Shown piece after piece: positions 45,034-52,753 of a DNA stretch of 64,000 bases. The notes below the pieces were generated by a model. The model worked only from the letters and a program-made list of their open reading frames with translations. It ran no database searches and was not told the DNA's origin. Source of the DNA: Bradyrhizobium sp. URHD0069 (lineage in GTDB: Bacteria; Pseudomonadota; Alphaproteobacteria; Rhizobiales; Xanthobacteraceae). Location: NCBI RefSeq assembly GCF_000701345.1, contig NZ_KL370775.1, positions 186,001 through 250,000 on the forward strand, read 5' to 3'. How positions within the stretch are numbered: the stretch's first letter is position 1; each line of letters begins with the position of its first letter. Made by a program: the position numbers and the translations under genes.

Positions 45034-45067
45034 TATACTGCTTTAAATTCTATACTGCTTTAAATTC
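45034..45067. repeat. Perfect 17-bp tandem repeat upstream of the XRE gene
   Basis: TATACTGCTTTAAATTC occurs twice head to tail (45034-45050 and 45051-45067), 59 bp before the XRE start codon. The unit is AT-rich and contains TTTAAA. A recent duplication or a pair of operator sites for the adjacent regulator are both possible. Confidence 0.75.
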
Positions 45068-45087
45068 GTTTGAATCGATGAATCGTC

Positions 45088-45290
45088 TTAGCATGAGAAT
45101 TTTGTAAGATGAAAGGCTTCTACCAACCAATCGATCATTTGCCGTGCTCTCGGCATCGGCCGCTGGATGATACGACAGCCAAATATTGAATGGCCGGCGT
45201 AATTCAATCTCAAGAGGTACTATCTTCCCGCCAAACGCGCAATCGTAGGTCGGAAGCATGCGTTGCTGACAACGGTCCACGAGGTGGCGC
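45088..45290 (-). pseudogene. Frameshifted C-terminal remnant of a LysR-type regulator
   Basis: One minus frame encodes MLPTYDCAFGGKIVPLEIEL and RRPFNIWLSYHP, the end of a LysR effector domain (GMLPTY ... VPL ... RPFDIWLSYHP). After the codons for HPAAD near 45148 the homology jumps frame and continues PRARQMIDWLVEAFHLTKFS to a stop at 45088-45090. No helix-turn-helix or upstream effector-domain sequence is visible. It is thus a truncated pseudogene with at least one indel. Confidence 0.62.
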
Positions 45291-45908
45291 CCGTTCCGCC
45301 TGCTAGCTTGGCAGAATATTTCGCAATCCACAACCGCAGCGGGTTCGCCGGCCACGCGTTTTGACGCTTATGCTATTTGTCCCGTGCCAGGGGAACTCAG
45401 GGGTTCGCGAAAGCGAGGCCCATATAGGCCTTCAGCTATAGGCCTTCAGTTGTAAGTCTTTCGAGGTCAATCGCGCGCTCGACAATTGCCCGAAAGGTTC
45501 TGGATCATTTCAACCGCGCAACCCAGTTCGTCCGCTGGATCGCGCGCTTTGAACCGTATCCTGCGAAATGCTATCCGAGCGCAGTAGCCCGTCGTGCTAC
45601 GCTTGCAGATCCTTCACCGCGTTGTTGAACAAACGACAGACTCATCGCCCTCTGCTGAAGCTGGTCAAAGAGCGGCGTCGGTTCGTGAACGGGATACGCC
45701 GAATCCCGTCCGCGGTTTGCCGATAGCGTTGCGGCCGCGGTGCGCGACCAGTTGCCGCAATGCCGCATTGTTGATCGAGAAGGTCCACCGCCATCGCCGG
45801 TGCGATTGCGCATTTTTGCGCATCCGCTACACCAATCGGGACCAACCGGTGCTTCCCGATACCAGGCTTAGCCAAGATGGCAAGCCGCAAATTATCAGCG
45901 ATGACTGA
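45291..45908. other. Gene-poor stretch before ccdA
   Basis: About 600 bp with no convincing gene. A plus-strand open frame ends at 45908, directly before the ccdA ATG, but its product is Arg-rich and featureless and lacks a ribosome site. TATAGGCCTTCAG occurs twice around 45422-45448 as a short near-direct repeat. The region probably holds decayed sequence plus the ccdA promoter. Confidence 0.4.
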
Positions 45909-46643
45909 ATGATTCACGATGTCTCGATTCCCGCGGCGCTGATTGCCGGCCTGGTCAGCTTTCTGTCGCCGTGCGTGCTGCCTTTGGTGCCGCCGTATCT
46001 GATCTACCTCACCGGCGCGACCATCGAGCGCGTCGCCAATGAACAGACGGTATCGTCCTCGAAGCGCGCGGTGATGGTATCTGCGCTCATGTTCGTGCTC
46101 GGCTTTTCGACGATATTCGTGGCGCTCGGCGCCAGCGCGTCGCTGATTGGCGGCTTGATCCGCGCCTGGTCGGCGGAGCTCGCGATTGTCGCAGGCATCG
46201 TCATTATCGTCATGGGCCTGCACTTCCTCGGGCTGACGCGGATCGGATTTCTGATGCGGGAAGGGCGTCTGCCGATTCCAAAGCCCGTGGGTTTGTGGGG
46301 GGCCTATGTGATGGGCCTGGCCTTTGCGTTCGGCTGGACCCCCTGCATTGGCCCGATTCTCGCAGCGATCCTTTCGGTCGCTGCCGCCGAAGCAACGGTG
46401 GCGAAGGGCGCAGGCCTGCTCGCAGTCTATTCCGCCGGGCTCGGGGTTCCCTTCCTGATAGCGGCTTTCATGGTTGAACAGTTCTCGACGCTGTTCTCGC
46501 GAATGAAGCGGCATCTCGCGACCGTGGAGCGGGCGATGGGCGTGCTGATGATCATCACCGGCATCGGCTTTCTCACCGGCACCGTATCCAATGTGAGCAT
46601 CTGGCTGCTGGAGACGTTTCCAGCGTTGCAGAATTTTGGCTAG
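45909..46643 (+). CDS. ccdA: Cytochrome c biogenesis protein CcdA
   Basis: A 244-residue, six-helix membrane protein. The redox cysteines lie in SFLSPCVLPLVPPYLIYLTG and FGWTPCIGPILAAILSVAAA, the paired Cys-Pro motifs of CcdA that carry electrons from thioredoxin across the membrane to periplasmic thiol-disulfide proteins. This is the short CcdA form, not the long DsbD. It stands alone here with no CcmG or thioredoxin-like partner adjacent. Confidence 0.93.
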   Translation: MIHDVSIPAALIAGLVSFLSPCVLPLVPPYLIYLTGATIERVANEQTVSSSKRAVMVSALMFVLGFSTIFVALGASASLIGGLIRAWSAELAIVAGIVIIVMGLHFLGLTRIGFLMREGRLPIPKPVGLWGAYVMGLAFAFGWTPCIGPILAAILSVAAAEATVAKGAGLLAVYSAGLGVPFLIAAFMVEQFSTLFSRMKRHLATVERAMGVLMIITGIGFLTGTVSNVSIWLLETFPALQNFG

Positions 46644-46751
46644 GGCCAAATCATCGTGAGCATCGAGAAGCCCGAAATCCGCCAAAATTTCAGCTCGCAA
46701 GCTACCTCCAACTGACGCCCGCGAGCGCGATGCGAAAGGCGCGCCGTTTCC

Positions 46752-48026
46752 TCAGAGATTGCTGTCGGTAATCGCCGAATAAATCATGGTGCGCAGTTCG
46801 CGGCGTATCGGATACGCGCTCGACGGCAGCACCTGGGTCATGAAAATGGCGATCAGCTCTTCCACGGGATCGATCCAGAACGATGTCGTGGCAACGCCTC
46901 CCCAGGCATATTCGCCGGCGCTGCCCGGGATCAATGTCTGCGCGGGGTTCATCGTGACGGAAAAACCAAGACCGAAGCCGATGCCGTTGTAGGTCGCCTC
47001 AGAGAACAGTGACCTCGACATTTCCGGCAGGGCGCGTCCGCCGGGCAGATGATTTGTCGTCATCAGTGCCAGCGTTTTGGGACTGATCAGCCTGACGCCG
47101 CCGAGTTCACCGCCGCCGAGCAGCGTGCGGCAGAAGGTGAGATAATCGGCCGCGGTCGAACACAACCCGCTGCCTCCCGAAACGAACGACGGCGGCGAGA
47201 GGAACGCGCTCTTGGTCGGATCGTCCTGCAGCGTCATGCCGCCCTTGCGATCGGTCGCATGGAACGTGATGCCGCCTTGCGGGTCGGCCGAGTAACACGC
47301 CGCGAAACGATGGGCCTTGTCGGCCGGCACAAAAAAGTCGGTATCGGTCATGCCCAGCGGCTCAAAGATACGCTCTTTCAGAAACTGTTCGAATGGCTTG
47401 CCGCTGATTTTGCCGATGAGATAGCCAATCACGTCAGTCGACACGGAATAATTCCAGGCCTCGCCGGGCGAGAATTCCAATGGAATTCCTGCAAGTTCGT
47501 CGATCATCGATTGCAGCGTTCCCGCCTTCACGACCTCGCCGACTTTCATTTCGCGATACGCGGCATCCACGTTGGACCGCTGCTGGAAGCCGTACGTCAG
47601 GCCGGAGGTGTGCCGCAGAAGATCTACGATCAACATTGGTCGTGACGGCGGCTTGGTCAGAAATGCCGGCGCTGTTCCGGCCTGGAAAACGCCGAGGTTT
47701 TTCCATTCCGGGATATATTCATGAACGGGCTCGTCGAGCGCGACGCGGCCTTCCTCGAACAGCATCATGAACGCCACGCTCGTGATCGGCTTGGTCATCG
47801 AATAGATGCGAAAGATGGTATCGTCTTTCACGGGCGCTTTGCGCTCGACGTCGGCAAAGCCCTGTACCGCGCTATGGACGACCTTGCCGCGGCGGTAGAC
47901 CAACAGCTGCGTTCCCGGGAACCTGCCGGCATCGATGTAGCGGTGCTTCAGATGCGCTTCGACACGGTCGAAGGCGGCCTTGGACATGCCGGCGGATTCG
48001 GGGAAGGCAGGGGGCGGGGCTAACAT
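46752..48026 (-). CDS. Beta-lactamase-fold serine hydrolase (class C / EstB-like)
   Basis: A 424-residue protein of the beta-lactamase family. The nucleophile motif SxxK is S76-MT-K79 in IFRIYSMTKPITSVAFMMLF, and YSV in EAWNYSVSTDVIGYL supplies the catalytic Tyr. The KTG-like third box is replaced by a Gly-rich stretch near PGSAGEYAWGG. There is no evident Sec signal, as in cytoplasmic EstB-type esterases. It probably hydrolyses esters rather than beta-lactams. Divergent from the dioxygenase gene over 135 bp. Confidence 0.88.
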   Translation of the reverse strand: MLAPPPAFPESAGMSKAAFDRVEAHLKHRYIDAGRFPGTQLLVYRRGKVVHSAVQGFADVERKAPVKDDTIFRIYSMTKPITSVAFMMLFEEGRVALDEPVHEYIPEWKNLGVFQAGTAPAFLTKPPSRPMLIVDLLRHTSGLTYGFQQRSNVDAAYREMKVGEVVKAGTLQSMIDELAGIPLEFSPGEAWNYSVSTDVIGYLIGKISGKPFEQFLKERIFEPLGMTDTDFFVPADKAHRFAACYSADPQGGITFHATDRKGGMTLQDDPTKSAFLSPPSFVSGGSGLCSTAADYLTFCRTLLGGGELGGVRLISPKTLALMTTNHLPGGRALPEMSRSLFSEATYNGIGFGLGFSVTMNPAQTLIPGSAGEYAWGGVATTSFWIDPVEELIAIFMTQVLPSSAYPIRRELRTMIYSAITDSNL

Positions 48027-48161
48027 CGGGATGATCTCCGGAGCTTTCGCTGGTCAGCTTGATAGCCGAAAGCGCGCCAGGTTCCAATCGCCGTATGCTT
48101 ACCCTTGTCCGGTCGCTGATGTAGGCTTACGCGTGCAATCGCGTAACCCGCAGGAGCAACG

Positions 48162-49073
48162 ATGCCCCAATTCGACGACACCGAACTTACCGCCGCCGTC
48201 ATCCGCAGCTTTGAGGAGACGCCGGACCCGCGCGTCAAGTTCCTAATGGAAGAACTGGTGAAATCGTTGCACGATTTCGTCCGCAAAACCGATCTCACCT
48301 TCGACGAATGGGGCGCCGCGATTGATTTTCTCACCCGTACCGGGCAGAAATGCTCGTCGACCCGCCAGGAGTTCATCCTGCTCTCCGATGTCCTTGGGGT
48401 TTCCATGCTGGTCGACGCCGTGAACCATCGTGATCGCGACGGTGCTACCGAGACCACTGTGCTCGGCCCATTCTACGTCGGCGAGCACAAACCAACGGCT
48501 CACGGTGCGGACATTTCGGCCGACCTGCCGGGAGAACGGATGTTTGTGCAAGGCCGCGTCACCGATCTCAAGGGCAAACCGCTGGCGGGCGTCCCGGTGG
48601 ACGTCTGGCACGCCGACGACGACGGTTTCTACGATTCGCAGAAGCCGTCCTATGAGACGCAGGGTTCGTCATCCCGGGCGCGGTTTATTACCGATGCCGA
48701 CGGCCGGTTCTTCTTTCGCACCATCCTGCCTTGCAGCTATCCGATCCCGACCGATGGCCCGGTCGGTGAGATGATCCTGCAGGTTCGGCGTCACCCGATG
48801 CGGCCGGCGCATGTGCATTTTCTCGTCGATGCGCCGGGCTATGAGCCGCTGATCACCCATGTCTTTATCGAAGGCGACAAGTATCTCGATTCCGACGTGG
48901 TGTTCGGCGTGAAGAACGACCTGATCGCCAGAGTCGAGAAGCGCACAGATCCGGTGATGCCGGACGGCAAGCCCGCTGCCGCGCCCTGGCATTTGATGAG
49001 GTACGATTTTCGTATGAAGCCCGGCAAAGGGACCGCACCGAAACCGATGATGGCGGCGACTGAAGACGCCTGA
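48162..49073 (+). CDS. Intradiol ring-cleavage dioxygenase (catechol/hydroxyquinol 1,2-dioxygenase type)
   Basis: A 303-residue enzyme with an N-terminal helical dimerisation domain (residues 5-100) and a beta-sandwich core. Iron ligands are Y157 (DDGFYD), Y193 (CSYPIPTDGPVG), H217 and H219 (RPAHVHF); their spacings (36, 24, 2) equal those of catechol 1,2-dioxygenase. LGPFYVGEHKPTAHGADIS resembles hydroxyquinol dioxygenases. It cleaves catechol-type rings to muconate or maleylacetate. No muconate cycloisomerase or maleylacetate reductase is adjacent. Start ATG 48162 follows CAGGAGCA. Confidence 0.92.
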   Translation: MPQFDDTELTAAVIRSFEETPDPRVKFLMEELVKSLHDFVRKTDLTFDEWGAAIDFLTRTGQKCSSTRQEFILLSDVLGVSMLVDAVNHRDRDGATETTVLGPFYVGEHKPTAHGADISADLPGERMFVQGRVTDLKGKPLAGVPVDVWHADDDGFYDSQKPSYETQGSSSRARFITDADGRFFFRTILPCSYPIPTDGPVGEMILQVRRHPMRPAHVHFLVDAPGYEPLITHVFIEGDKYLDSDVVFGVKNDLIARVEKRTDPVMPDGKPAAAPWHLMRYDFRMKPGKGTAPKPMMAATEDA

Positions 49074-49101
49074 AATCGGCAGCACGGCGACGCGCTTATC
49101 T

Positions 49102-49118
49102 TTTGTGCGGCGCACAAA
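49102..49118. promoter_or_regulatory. 17-bp inverted repeat between dioxygenase and aldo/keto reductase genes
   Basis: TTTGTGC-GGC-GCACAAA, a perfect 7-bp dyad with a 3-bp centre, 28 bp after the dioxygenase stop. Size and symmetry suit a dimeric repressor operator for the downstream reductase; as an RNA hairpin the loop would be too tight and no U-run follows. Confidence 0.45.
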
Positions 49119-49222
49119 GAATGGGCCTATCGCAACTTTGGGATGCGAACGGGCAGTCGGGGTGTTCTATGCTTTTTGCGATGCGTTTCGGCACGACGGC
49201 GCCCAATCTGTGCGAGGCACTT

Positions 49223-50062
49223 TTGAAAAAACAAAACTTTGGCTTGAGCGGTCCGCACGTGTCCGTGATCGGGCAAGGCACCTGGTATATCGATCGCGGA
49301 GATCGCAAGCGGGCGGTCGCAGCCTTGCGCCGCGGCATCGACGTCGGCATGACCCACATCGACACCGCCGAAATGTATGGCGATGCCGAGCTGGTGATCG
49401 CGGACGCGATCGCCGGTCGGCGCGACGAGACCTTTCTGGTATCGAAGGTGTTGCCGAGCAACGCATCGCGGCGCGGCACGATCACGGCGTGCGAGCGTTC
49501 GCTGAAGCGGCTCAAGACCGACCGGCTCGATTGCTATCTCCTGCACTGGCGTGGGTCATATCCGCTGGCGGAGACTGTGGCTGCGTTCGAGGAATTGGCC
49601 GGCGCCGGGAAAATCCGCTCTTGGGGCGTCAGCAATTTCGACGCCGATGATCTCGAGGAGATGCTGGCGCTTGCCGGCGAGGGCAGGATTGCCTGCAACC
49701 AGGTACTCTATCATCTCGGGGAACGCGCGATCGAACACGCGGTGATTCCGTGGTGCGAGGCGCACGGTGTTGCCGTGGTCGCCTATTCGCCGTTCGGTCA
49801 CGATGATTTCCCGTCTCTGCGCAGCAAGGCGGGCGAGCTGCTGCAGTCGATAGCGGAAGCGCATGGCGGATCGTCGCGCCAGGTCGCCTTGAGTTTTCTG
49901 ACGCGGGTCCCGTCGGTATTTGCCATTCCGAAAGCCTCGACGCCGGAACACGCCGCCGACAACGCCGCGGCAGGGGAACTGACGCTTAGCGAGAGCGAGA
50001 TCGCCGAGCTGGACAAAGCCTTTCCGCGCGGGCCCCGCCCGCCAAGCCTGCCGATGCTGTAG
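49223..50062 (+). CDS. Aldo/keto reductase
   Basis: A 279-residue AKR if started at TTG 49223 (KKQNFGLSGPHVSVIGQGTW, preceded by GAGG); ATG 49181 would add 14 residues without a known N-terminal motif. The catalytic tetrad is visible: Asp and Tyr in HIDTAEMYGD, Lys in FLVSKVLPSNASR and His in CYLLHWRGSYPL. The C-terminal NADP loop shows FAIPKASTPEHAADNAAA. It probably reduces an aldehyde or ketone in the cytoplasm; substrate unknown. Confidence 0.88.
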   Translation: MKKQNFGLSGPHVSVIGQGTWYIDRGDRKRAVAALRRGIDVGMTHIDTAEMYGDAELVIADAIAGRRDETFLVSKVLPSNASRRGTITACERSLKRLKTDRLDCYLLHWRGSYPLAETVAAFEELAGAGKIRSWGVSNFDADDLEEMLALAGEGRIACNQVLYHLGERAIEHAVIPWCEAHGVAVVAYSPFGHDDFPSLRSKAGELLQSIAEAHGGSSRQVALSFLTRVPSVFAIPKASTPEHAADNAAAGELTLSESEIAELDKAFPRGPRPPSLPML

Positions 50063-50218
50063 CGGACACAGTTCTTAACAAGACGTTTCAGCGGCCCCGA
50101 CGAGCCGCCGCGCGCAATCGCGCATATCGGCTTCTTGATTTCGGACCTTGTAGAATTCAGGCAATTAGCGTTTTTGAAGGAACTTGCCCGATTCGATAGT
50201 TTCAATTCTGCGCCCGAG

Positions 50219-51211
50219 TTGACCGTGACCCCGCCACCCGCCGCAGCCGCCAGGCTAGACAGCGCTCCATTGCCTTTACCTGACAAGAAGCCGATCGCAC
50301 GCACCGCACCGGCGCGCGCCGACCGGCCGTTCCGCGGCATCGCGCTGATCCTCGCATCGACCGTGTTTCTCGGGGCGTCAGATGTCACCGCGAAATACCT
50401 TTCGGCAACGCTTCCCTCGATCGAGATCGCCTGGGTTCGATTTCTGGTGTTCGCGCTGATCATGGTTCCGGCGATGCTGCCGGGCTCGCCCTTGTATGCC
50501 TTGCGGACCGAGCGCCCCGGTCTTCAGCTGATGCGTGGCGTCGCATTGGTGTCGTCCTCGGTGTTTTTCATCTCCGGCTTGCGGTTTCTCCCGATCGCCG
50601 AAGCGTCCGCCACCGGTTTCGTCGCGCCGCTGTTCGTTACGGCACTGTCGATCTTTTTTCTTGGCGAGCGGGTGGGCGTGCGCCGGTGGCTTGCGACCGC
50701 GGTTGGATTGATCGGCGTGCTGATTATCCTGCGGCCGGGCACGGCCGCGTTTCATCCCGCCGCGTTCTTCCCGATCGTCTCGGCGCTGGCTTGGGCCTGT
50801 ACGTTGATCATGACGCGGATGATGAGCGGAGGGGAACACGCCATCACCACGATGACCTATTCGTCGATCACGGGCGTTTGCATTTTATCAGCGCTGGTCC
50901 CGTTCGTCTGGGTCACCCCGAGCTGGAACGATATTCTGTTCGGAATTTTCATCGGCGTTGCGTCGACCGCGGGACAGTGGATCGTCGTGCTCGCTTTTCG
51001 TTATGCCGACGCCTCTGTGCTCGCGCCGTTTTCGTACATCCAGCTTTTGTGGGTCAGCATCCTCGGCTTTGTGGTTTTCGGCGAGGTGCCGGATATCTGG
51101 ACCGTCGGCGGCGCTATCTTTATCGTCGCTAGCGGTCTCTACACCGCACACCGCGAGCGTGTCAGGCGGTCGCAGCTTTCGGTGCAGGCCGAGCCCTCTC
51201 CCAACGCCTGA
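50219..51211 (+). CDS. DMT-superfamily (EamA) transporter
   Basis: About 330 residues with ten transmembrane helices in two EamA repeats (GIALILASTVFLGASDVTAK; the second from FFPIVSALAWACTLIMTRMM). TTG 50219 is preferred because it gives a short Pro/Ala-rich cytoplasmic tail; the frame is open upstream to 50135 without an obvious ribosome site. This family exports metabolites such as amino acids, purines or drugs. It stands between the aldo/keto reductase and the carboxymuconolactone-family gene. Confidence 0.85.
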   Translation: MTVTPPPAAAARLDSAPLPLPDKKPIARTAPARADRPFRGIALILASTVFLGASDVTAKYLSATLPSIEIAWVRFLVFALIMVPAMLPGSPLYALRTERPGLQLMRGVALVSSSVFFISGLRFLPIAEASATGFVAPLFVTALSIFFLGERVGVRRWLATAVGLIGVLIILRPGTAAFHPAAFFPIVSALAWACTLIMTRMMSGGEHAITTMTYSSITGVCILSALVPFVWVTPSWNDILFGIFIGVASTAGQWIVVLAFRYADASVLAPFSYIQLLWVSILGFVVFGEVPDIWTVGGAIFIVASGLYTAHRERVRRSQLSVQAEPSPNA

Positions 51212-51325
51212 TTAGCGGCATTCTCTCACGTCGACGTGAGGCTGCCCCGCTGAAGCATCAATTCGTTTGCCATTGCGTTGTTGAACGGCGATCATCTCCG
51301 CGCCGGGTCACATGGAGACAGTGAC

Positions 51326-51895
51326 ATGCGTTTGCCAATCCTTCCGCCAGCGGAACTGAATTCCGAGCAGAAGCCCCTTTATGACGACATGCGAGAGGGC
51401 ATAGCCAGGAACTTTCAGGGCTTCATCAATATACGCGACGATGGCGCGCTGCTCGGTCCGTGGAATCCGTGGATTCACGAACCGCAATTCGGCAAGCCGG
51501 TTTGGGAACTGACGAAAGCGATGGTGTCGAAGCCGTCGTTGCCAGCGGCCGTGCGGGAAATTGCTATTCTCGTGACCGGCGCGCATTTCCGGTCAGCCTA
51601 TGAGCTCTACGCGCACGCCATCTTTGCGGAGCATCGGGGCCTGTCGGACGAGAAGCTGGCGACGATCGTCGCGGGGCAGCGGCCGACGGATCTGACACGG
51701 CAGGAAGCTGTCGCCTACGACGTTGCCTCGGCGCTTGTTGGCGGCGGTGTGCTGCCCGAGCTCACTTATCGCGCGGCCGTCGAGCAGTTCGGCCAGCATG
51801 GCGCCGCGGAACTGTCCTATCTCGTGGGGCTGTATTGTCTGGTGTCGGTCACGTTGAACACGTTCGACGTCCCGGTGCCGGAGACTTCGAGATAG
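51326..51895 (+). CDS. Carboxymuconolactone decarboxylase (AhpD-fold) family protein
   Basis: A 189-residue AhpD-fold protein from ATG 51326 (GGAGA seven bases upstream). The core PAAVREIAILVTGAHFRSAY followed by ELYAHAIFAEHRGLS matches the CMD family, but the CxxC pair of peroxidase-type AhpD is replaced (AHFRSAYELYAH), pointing to decarboxylase/lactonase-like rather than thiol chemistry. It may act in aromatic catabolism together with the intradiol dioxygenase 2 kb upstream, which is inference. Confidence 0.85.
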   Translation: MRLPILPPAELNSEQKPLYDDMREGIARNFQGFINIRDDGALLGPWNPWIHEPQFGKPVWELTKAMVSKPSLPAAVREIAILVTGAHFRSAYELYAHAIFAEHRGLSDEKLATIVAGQRPTDLTRQEAVAYDVASALVGGGVLPELTYRAAVEQFGQHGAAELSYLVGLYCLVSVTLNTFDVPVPETSR

Positions 51896-51898
51896 ACC

Positions 51899-52006
51899 GA
51901 CGTGGCTGGCGCCGACCGCCGCGGCATCGACGGCGTCGCCGCCGCGTACACTGACGTGGCCAATCCGGAGCGTCACACCAAGATCATCGTCGAGCCGTGG
52001 CGGTAA
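51899..52006 (+). pseudogene. Short C-terminal gene remnant, possibly a dehydrogenase
   Basis: Directly after the TAG of the preceding gene and in the same frame, 35 codons read DVAGADRRGIDGVAAAYTDV and ANPERHTKIIVEPWR before TAA. The ending (AYxDVANPxRHxKIIVEPW) looks like the C-terminus of a longer enzyme, possibly a medium-chain dehydrogenase, but I cannot name the family with confidence. It has no start codon or ribosome site of its own. Confidence 0.35.
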
Positions 52007-52055
52007 CTCTGGTTTTCCTCATGGTGAGAATCGCGTCCTTCGAGATTGGCGAACC

Positions 52056-52141
52056 GTCATTGCGAGGAGCTTGAGCGACGAACCAATCCGGCCTTGCTTC
52101 CCTAGGCTAGTTCTGGATTGCTTCGCTTCGCTCGCAATGAC
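52056..52141. repeat. Dispersed palindromic (REP-like) element
   Basis: GTCATTGCGAG (52056-52066) pairs perfectly with CTCGCAATGAC (52131-52141), and the inner arms (AATCC ... GGATTGCTTCGCTTCG) extend the imperfect hairpin over about 86 bp. Sequences of the form GGATTGCTTCGCTTCGCTCG are a familiar dispersed intergenic repeat of Bradyrhizobium and Rhodopseudomonas chromosomes. It lies between a gene remnant and the 3' end of the Lrp gene. Confidence 0.8.
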
Positions 52142-52153
52142 GGCCTGATACAA

Positions 52154-52615
52154 TCACACCGGTAGTGCGATCGAATACTTCACCTGGCTGAGCGCAAAGC
52201 TCGATTCGATTGAGGCGATGCCGTCGAGCCGGGTCAGCTTGTTTTTCAAAAAAGCCTCGTATGAAGACAGGTCGGCGGCGACGACGCGCAAGAGATAGTC
52301 GCGATTGCCGGTCATCAGATAGCACTCCAAAACCTCGTCCCATCTCGAGATCGCTTTCGCAAACCGGTTGAGATCCTCCTCCTTTTGCCGCGCGAGCTTG
52401 ATCGAGATGAACACGCTGACGTGCAAGCCCAGCGATTTCTGGTCGACGGTCGCGATGTAGCGCGTGATTACGCCGCGCTCTTCCAACAATTTGACCCGGC
52501 GATGGCAGGGCGAGACGGACAATCCAACCTTGTCGGCGAGCTCCTGCATGGTGGTACGGCTGTCGGATTGCAGCACGGCAAGGATTTTGCGGTCGATAGC
52601 ATCCAAGGCTTGCAT
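52154..52615 (-). CDS. Lrp/AsnC-family transcriptional regulator
   Basis: A 153-residue regulator. The N-terminal winged HTH reads MQALDAIDRKILAVLQSDSR, then DKVGLSVSPCHRRVKLLEER with GVITRY. The RAM/AsnC ligand domain follows (LNRFAKAISRWDEVLECYLM, TGNRDYLLRVVAADLSSYEA). It is divergent from the AceE-like gene across 138 bp, the usual layout for an Lrp protein that responds to an amino or keto acid and controls its neighbour. Effector unknown. Confidence 0.93.
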   Translation of the reverse strand: MQALDAIDRKILAVLQSDSRTTMQELADKVGLSVSPCHRRVKLLEERGVITRYIATVDQKSLGLHVSVFISIKLARQKEEDLNRFAKAISRWDEVLECYLMTGNRDYLLRVVAADLSSYEAFLKNKLTRLDGIASIESSFALSQVKYSIALPV

Positions 52616-52753
52616 TGGGATAAACTCTGGCAGGCGAGGTTCGGATTGGTATACTATCCCAATCTACAGGTGTATGTCGCGCGAATTTGAGATATTTAGC
52701 GGAAGGCGACACGCTACCATCGCCGGGTAATTAGGAGCGCCCGGAGCACCGCC

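Noticed and set aside
45594..45908. Plus-strand open frame ending directly before ccdA
   Set aside because: Arg-rich product without motifs and no ribosome site; treated as non-coding.
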